Shown piece by piece: positions 57,625-64,000 of a stretch of DNA of 64,000 nucleotides. The position numbers and the translations under genes are program-made. The DNA lies in NCBI GenBank assembly GCA_949126835.1, contig OX421497.1, forward strand, positions 17,976,409 through 18,040,408. The letters run 5' to 3'. Under the pieces are notes generated by a model. The model was not told the DNA's origin. It ran no database searches and saw only the letters and a program-made list of their open reading frames with translations. The stretch is from Anisus vortex (taxonomy: Eukaryota > Mollusca > Gastropoda > Planorbidae). The stretch's first letter is position 1. Every line of letters starts with the position of its first letter.

Positions 57625-60420
57625 AGAGTTTGTTTGAGGAACACTGTAGCTATAAATAGATTCTATTCATACATATATCGGTTTGAGAAACACTGTAGCT
57701 GTAAATACATTATATTCATACATGTATCGGTTTGGGGAACACTGTAGCTGTAAATGCATTATATTCATACATGTATCGGTTTGAAGAACACTTTAGCTGT
57801 AAATACACTCCATTCATACATGTATCTGTTTGAAGAACACTGTAGCTGTAAATGCATTATATTCATACATGTATCGGTTTGAAGAACACTTTAGCTGTAA
57901 ATACACTCCATTCATACATGTATCGGTTTGAGGAACACTGTAACTGTAAATACACTCCATTCATACATGTATCGGTTTGAAGAACACTGTAGCTGTAAAT
58001 ACACTCCATTCATACATGTATCGGTTTGAAGAACACTGTAGCTGTAAATACACTCCATTCATACATGTATCGGTTTGAGGAACACTGTAACTGTAAATAC
58101 ATTATATTCATACATGTATCGGTTTGAAGAACACTGTAGCTGTAAATGCATTATATTCATACATGTATCGGTTTGAAGAACACTTTAGCTGTAAATACAC
58201 TCCATTCATACATGTATCGGTTTGAAGAACACTGTAGCTGTAAATGCATTATATTCATACATGTATCGGTTTGAAGAACACTTTAGCTGTAAATACACTC
58301 CATTCATGCATGTATCGGTTTGAGGAACACTGTAACTGTAAATACATTATATTCATACATGTATCGGTTTGAAGAACACTGTAGCTGTAAATGCATTATA
58401 TTCATACATGTATCGGTTTGAAGAACACTTTAGCTGTAAATACACTCCATTCATACATGTATCGGTTTGAGGAACACTGTAACTGTAAATACATTATATT
58501 CATGCATGTATCGGTTTGAAGAACACTGTAGCTGTAAATGCATTATATTCATACATGTATCGGTTTGAAGAACACTTTAGCTGTAAATACACTCCATTCA
58601 TACATGTATCGGTTTGAGGAACACTGTAACTGTAAATACATTATATTCATACATGTATCGGTTTGAAGAACACTGTAGCTGTAAATGCATTATATTCATA
58701 CATGTATCGGTTTGAAGAACACTTTAGCTGTAAATACACTCCATTCATACATGTATCGGTTTGAGGAACACTGTAACTGTAAATACATTATATTCATACA
58801 TGTATCGGTTTGAAGAACACTGTAACTGTAAATGCATTATATTCATACATGTATCGGTTTGAAGAACACTTTAGCTGTAAATACACTCCATTCATACATG
58901 TATCGGTTTGAGGAACACTGTAGCTGTAAATACATTATATTCATACATGTATCGGTTTGAAGAACACTGTAGCTGTAAATGCATTATATTCATACATGTA
59001 TCGGTTTGAAGAACACTTTAGCTGTAAATACACTCCATTCATACATGTATCGGTTTGAGGAACACTGTAACTGTAAATACATTATATTCATACATGTATG
59101 GGTTTGGGGAACACTGTAGCTGTAAATACATTATATTCATACATGTATCGGTTTGAAGAACACTGTAGCTGTAAATGCATTATATTCATACATGTATCGA
59201 TTTGAAGAACACTTTAGCTGTAAATACACTCCATTCATACATGTATCGGTTTGAGGAACACTGTAACTGTAAATACATTATATTTATACATGTATCGGTT
59301 TGAGGAACACTGTAACTGTAAATGAATTTTATTTATACATGTATCGGTTTGAAGAACACTGTAGCTGTAAATACACTCCATTCATACATGTATCGGTTTG
59401 AGGAACACTGTAACTGTAAATACATTATATTTATACATGTATCGGATTGAGGAACACTGTAACTGTAAATACATTTTATTTATACATGTATCGGTTTGAA
59501 GAACACTTTAGCTGTAAATACACTCCATTCATACATGTATCGGTTTGAGGAACACTGTAACTGTAAATACATTCTATTTATACATGTATCGGTTTGAAGA
59601 ACACTGTAGCTGTAAATACATTCTATTTATACATGTATCGGTTTGAAGAACACTGTAGCTGTAAATACATTCTATTTATACATGTATCTGTTTGAAGAAC
59701 ACTGTAGCTGTAAATACATTCTATTTATACATGTATCTGTTTGAAGAACACTGTAGCTGTAAATACATTCTATTTATACATGTATCGGTTTGAAGAACAC
59801 TGTAGCTGTAAATACATTCTATTTATACATGTATCGGTTTGAAGAACACTGTAGCTGTAAATACATTCTATTTATACATGTATCTGTTTGAAGAACACTG
59901 TAGCTGTAAATACATTCTATTTATACATGTATCGGTTTGAAGAACACTGTAGCTGTAAATACATTCTATTTATACATGTATCGGTTTGAAGAACACTGTA
60001 GCTGTAAATACATTCTATTTATACATGTATCGGTTTGAAGAACACTGTAGCTGTAAATACATTCTATTTATACATGTATCGGTTTGAAGAACACTGTAGC
60101 TGTAAATACATTCTATTTATACATGTATCTGTTTGAAGAACACTGTAGCTGTAAATACATTCTATTTATACATGTATCTGTTTGAAGAACACTGTAGCTG
60201 TAAATACATTCTATTTATACATGTATCTGTTTGAAGAACACTGTAGCTGTAAATACATTCTATTTATACATGTATCTGTTTGAAGAACACTGTAGCTGTA
60301 AATACATTCTATTTATACATGTATCTGTTTGAAGAACACTGTAGCTGTAAATACATTCTATTTATACATGTATCTGTTTGAAGAACACTGTAGCTGTAAA
60401 TACATTCTATTTATACATAT
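57625..60420. repeat. 49-bp minisatellite array, about 57 copies, with a trimer higher-order repeat
   Basis: Unit CATGTATCGGTTTGAAGAAC, ACTGTAGCTGTAAATACATT, ATATTCATA. Between about 58250 and 59270 three unit types alternate in fixed order: TTTAGCTG...CACTCC, then GAGGAACACTGTAACTG, then AAATGCATTATATTC. This makes a 147-base higher-order unit. The right third (59550-60420) is a homogeneous run of one type. Confidence 0.95.
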
Positions 60421-60817
60421 TTACGTTTAATTCAACAATAGAAACAGAGAAAAACTAGCCTCAGTATAAATGTTAAATTAATTGTATTTATTTTACTTAA
60501 TCAATAAAGAACTAATTGGATTACTTACTTCTCTTACTGCTTTATTTAATACTTGAATACTCTACAAGATTTCGGCTATTTTTTACATGTACAAAAAAGC
60601 AAATATTATTATTAAAAGCATTTAGTATAGCATTGACCATGTATTTAAGCAAAATACAGTATATGGAATATTTATAGATAAAAGTAGGCCTATAATTAAA
60701 CTCCGACCGTATTAACAAACCGCATCTTATAATAGTGTTAAGATCATTGAGATTGTATGGCACATCTGATTGAATAGAATTAGCTAAGTAGTAACCTGAC
60801 AGCAATAGAAAGCTAAA

Positions 60818-61258
60818 GTTAGCAGGTTAGCATTAGCAAGTCAGATTTAGCATTTAGCAGGTTAAATTTAGAAAGCTAGATTTAGTAAGCTGTATTTAGC
60901 AAGCTAGATTTAGAAGCCTAAGCTAGATTTAATAAGCTAGATTTAGAAAGTTAGATTTCGTAAGCCAGATTGAGTAAGTTAGATGTATTAGCCTAAGCTA
61001 GATTTAATAAGATAGATTTAGAAAGTTAGATTTAGTAAGCCAGAATTAGTACGCTAGGTTGAACAAGTTCGATTTAGTAAGCCAGAATTAGTACGCTAGG
61101 TTGAACAAGTTCGATTTAGTAAGCCAGAATTAGTAAGTTAGATTAAACAAATTCGATTTAGTAAAGTAAATTTGGCAACATAGATTTAGTAAGGTTAATT
61201 CTGCAAGTTAGATTTAGCAAGCGAGATGTAGTAAGCTAGATTTAGTAAGCTAGATGTA
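60818..61258. repeat. Degenerate ~12-bp satellite
   Basis: AAGCTAGATTTAGT-like words repeated irregularly, with one ~42-base duplication at about 61035-61120. Confidence 0.85.
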
Positions 61259-61313
61259 GATATATTACTGTGAACTTGTTTCAATAGACTTGAACTGTGT
61301 TCTTACATTTGTA

Positions 61314-61502
61314 ATGGCTAGCGATGGCAGTACATCTGACAAGCGTGTAGAGCTAGTTAGTGAAGTTTTGAAATGTTCTACACAGACATATTCAGCTAAT
61401 CACAGTAATACCCTGATGCCTGTTACTAGCAAGTCAACCCGGCCTAATGAGAATAGACTCATCCCTACACAAACGTTTATTTATTTAACTCTAGCAAGCT
61501 GA
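61314..61502 (+). other. Short protein-like open frame, unrecognised
   Basis: Reads MASDGSTSDKRVELVSEVLK then polar sequence to a stop at 61500. No domain recognised and no repeat character. It lies in what would be a vestigial-like intron. Kept only as a candidate. Confidence 0.15.
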
Positions 61503-62195
61503 AGTGTCATCTTTTGCTTTTAACGTTGTTTTTTTAAGTTGGGAGAACACATTTTTGTTTCTTTAATTCACGTATATTTTATACTATATTAAGAATATAC
61601 ATTAGGCTGGTCTACCAATGAAGATAAAATGTGTACATAAACCCAATTTATTTCAACACACAGTAATACCACTGTTTTTTTTTAGAGGTAGTTAACGACC
61701 TCATTAAAACTCTGTCACTAACATACAAGATTGTTGAACTTTTGAAGCTAGTATTCTCGTGATATTAGTGCGTGTTATACAAGTTCTATAATGAATGAAA
61801 TATATCCAAAACAAAAACAATTAATACCATAGCCTAAGTGGCGAATATTCCGTTGAATTGGAATAGAGAAAGAGAAAGAGAAGACTCAAAATGGATGACA
61901 ATTCATTATAGCAAATGAAAGAAAGGGAGAGAAGAAGTAGATCAGTATTTAAGTGAACTGGACTTTGCTTCCAGAACGTTCGGCAGTAAACAGGTAGCCT
62001 ACAAATTACAGTTTTATTTACTGCCAATGCGGTCATTTAAAGTGTTGGGCGCTTAGAGAATGGCATTACTAGATGAGGGGAACAGGTGAGTCTAGGAAAC
62101 ACCCTCGATGTGCCAGATAAAAAATTTATAGAATTTACTCGTGACTCGCTTAAATTAAATTACGTTTCCTTTATAGTTGCTATATTTCTCTATAT
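61503..62195. other. No gene seen
   Basis: AT-rich spacer between arrays. No recognisable coding or RNA gene. Confidence 0.45.
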
Positions 62196-62885
62196 AATGT
62201 TGTAGTTTACATCTAGTGAAGTAATGTTGCAGTTTACATCTAGTGAAGTAATGTTGTAGTTTACATCTAGTAAAGTAATGTTGTAGTTTACATCTAGTGA
62301 AGTAATGTTGTAGTTTACATCTAGTGAAGTAATGTTGTAGTTTACATCTAGGGAAGTAATGTTGTAGTTTACATCTAGTGAAGTAATGTTGTAGTTTACA
62401 TCTAGTGAAGTAATGTTGTAGTTTACATCTAGTGAAGTAATGTTGTAGTTTACATCTAGTGAAGTAATGTTGTAGTTTACATCTAGGGAAGTAATGTAGT
62501 TTACATCTAGTGAAGTAATGTTGTAGTTTACATCTAGTGAAGTAATGTTGTAGTTTACATCTAGTGAAGTAATGTTGTAGTTTACATCTAGTTAAGTAAT
62601 GTTGTAGTTTACGTCTAATGAAGAAATGTTGTAGTTTACATCTAGTGAAGTAATGTTGTAGTTTACATCTAGGGAAGTAATGTTGTAGTTTACATCTAGT
62701 GAAGTAATGTTGTAGTTTACATCTAGGGAAGTAATGTTGTAGTTTACATCTAGTGAAGTAATGTTGTAGTTTACATCTAGTGAAGTAATGTTGTAGTTTA
62801 CATCTAGTGAAGTAATGTTGTAGTTTACATCTAGGGAAGTAATGTTGTAGTTTACATCTAGGGAAGTAATGTTGCAGATTACATC
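62196..62885. repeat. 27-bp minisatellite, about 25 copies
   Basis: TGTTGTAGTTTACATCTAGT plus GAAGTAA; GGGAAG variants are interspersed. The 102-codon minus frame is an artefact. Confidence 0.95.
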
Positions 62886-63390
62886 GTGTGAGGGGATCAA
62901 CTATTATGATAAGTGTAGTTAGATACAGTTACTTAGTTTTCTTTTCGCACTCTAAAACATGGAGATGAAAATAAAAACTTAATAAGAGAAATCCTTTGAT
63001 TTAAACAGTACCGCTTTATTGGGCTAAGAATTAGATGACTAATGCAATGTGTTTAAATGCATGGCTCCTATTATTTTTATTATATTAAGTATTAAAATGA
63101 TTTTTAAAGTCAATGCAGACTATATGCTTATAATTAGCATTAGAATATATAATTAATTGGCTCCATAGTAGAGATTTATATAAAGAAGCCATAAAAAACC
63201 AAATGATTTTGTCATTTAAATATAGTCTATTCTCTATATACATTTATTGCTAGTTATTATTCTTAGTATTTAAAATTCCAATTTCAACCTTTACTTTCCT
63301 TTGTCTAGTTTATGGTCCGTTCAACTACGCTTGATTTAATGGAGAATTGATGCTAGTCTATACTGGTGACCCTCCTGCTATCTATTTTAG
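62886..63390. other. No gene seen
   Basis: AT-rich up to the GC-richer open segment at 63391. Confidence 0.45.
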
Positions 63391-63678
63391 CCTACATCTC
63401 ACCCATTACCTCTACGTCTAGCGTAGTGAATACCTCACTGACTAGGTCCGCTGACTTCGCCCCACCGTCTAACTCCGTCGACATACCAGAGCGATCACGA
63501 AGTGTACTGTGAGTCTAATGGTGGTCTCTGGGTAGCCAGGTTTCCCACATACCATTCGGTCCAGCTGAAAATGTGGAGAATCTTCTCTGTGGGGGATTCA
63601 TGGGAAGTCCAACTGAGAAACTGGAACAAGGGGAAATCAGTCTTGTCTTCTGTAGCAAATAAAAATAATGGCGATTGA
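63391..63678 (+). other. Open, GC-richer segment: possible coding exon, gene unassigned
   Basis: This segment stands out from its AT-rich surroundings. Two overlapping plus frames are open. Frame A follows a pyrimidine-rich acceptor ending TCTATTTTAG at 63390 and stays open 40 codons to a TGA at 63510; a GTGAGT donor overlaps it at 63509. Frame B is entered after TAG at 63445 and runs 77 codons to the TGA at 63676, with protein-like composition (YQSDHEVYCESNGG, later MWRIFSVGDSWEVQL). Both are in the phase that vestigial-like exon 2 would need. Neither resembles the VGLL2 C-terminus, so membership in that gene is only a possibility. A piece of an unrecognised mobile element is equally possible. 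Confidence 0.25.
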
Positions 63679-63692
63679 ATTTTCCTAACTGC

Positions 63693-63803
63693 TAAAAGTT
63701 GTAGACCATTTTAGAAATAGCCTACTCTAGATTTACATGTAGAACATAAATTAATGGACCATTTTAGAAATATCATACTCTGGATTTACATGTAGAACAT
63801 AAT
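63693..63803. repeat. ~58-bp direct duplication
   Basis: GACCATTTTAGAAATA, CATACTCTGGATTTAC and ATGTAGAACATAA recur twice in the same order. Confidence 0.85.
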
Positions 63804-64000
63804 AATTAGTGGATGTAAAAACGAAGAATTTTGACTAAATTTGTCTTAACAAGCCATTTATGTTTATGAATCGGAATACAATAGAATAAACAGAAATCGT
63901 CTATATTTGATCTGACACTACAAGCCTTCTTCCGGGGGGGGGGGGGGGGGGGGAGGGGAAAAGAAATTTAATGTATTTGCAGTTTCAATTGACAGTTGTT

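Overview
This is AT-rich, gene-poor animal DNA, most likely from a mollusc and probably a gastropod. The evidence is indirect: spliced metazoan genes, several LINE lineages (L2/CR1-like, Rex1-like, RTE), molluscan-type tRNA-derived SINEs, terminal-inverted-repeat MITEs, and an exceptional load of minisatellites. By my own addition, tandem arrays cover roughly a quarter of the window. Most long open frames here are simply tandem repeats whose unit avoids stop codons. They are not genes.

Two genuine protein-coding genes can be reconstructed. (1) On the minus strand, 16378-23156, lies a DHHC palmitoyltransferase of the ZDHHC2/15/20 type. It has two coding exons that join in phase across a 5.9 kb intron and give 301 residues. 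The intron holds a 60-bp minisatellite, a 59-bp minisatellite and a 5'-truncated LINE in the same orientation as the gene. (2) On the plus strand, 51972 to at least 54462, lies the 5' part of a vestigial-like (VGLL2-type) transcription cofactor. Its first coding exon is only 25 codons. The second carries the TEAD-binding tondu motif. The rest of the gene is not certain in this window. The next intron would run through minisatellites at 57.0-60.4, 60.8-61.3 and 62.2-62.9 kb.

Layout. 1-7.3 kb: AT-rich DNA with a SINE, small arrays, a G/C hairpin and a promoter-like patch near 5.1 kb. 7.6-9.8 kb: a 23-bp array. 10.4-11 kb: two SINEs. 13-14 kb: two arrays, one rich in CACGTG. 15.2-15.9 kb: a composite repeat with a second copy at 25.3-25.9 kb. 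16.4-23.2 kb: the palmitoyltransferase. 23.6-26 kb: LINE relics. 26-30.7 kb: an inverted pair of interspersed repeats enclosing a MITE, a 39-bp array and an RTE relic. 32-36 kb: arrays, a tRNA-like composite repeat and a second MITE copy. 36.7-39.5 kb: CT microsatellites and a 54-bp array. 40.5-44.4 kb: a 41-bp array, a second tRNA-like composite repeat carrying a nested hAT-type MITE, and a 1.4 kb GATGGATA array. 47-51 kb: further short-unit arrays. 51.6-64 kb: the vestigial-like gene with SINE and LINE debris and large minisatellites.

The two genes share no operon-like logic: they are about 29 kb apart and transcribed divergently. The broader signal is a genome region shaped by tandem-repeat expansion and by SINE/LINE/MITE insertion.
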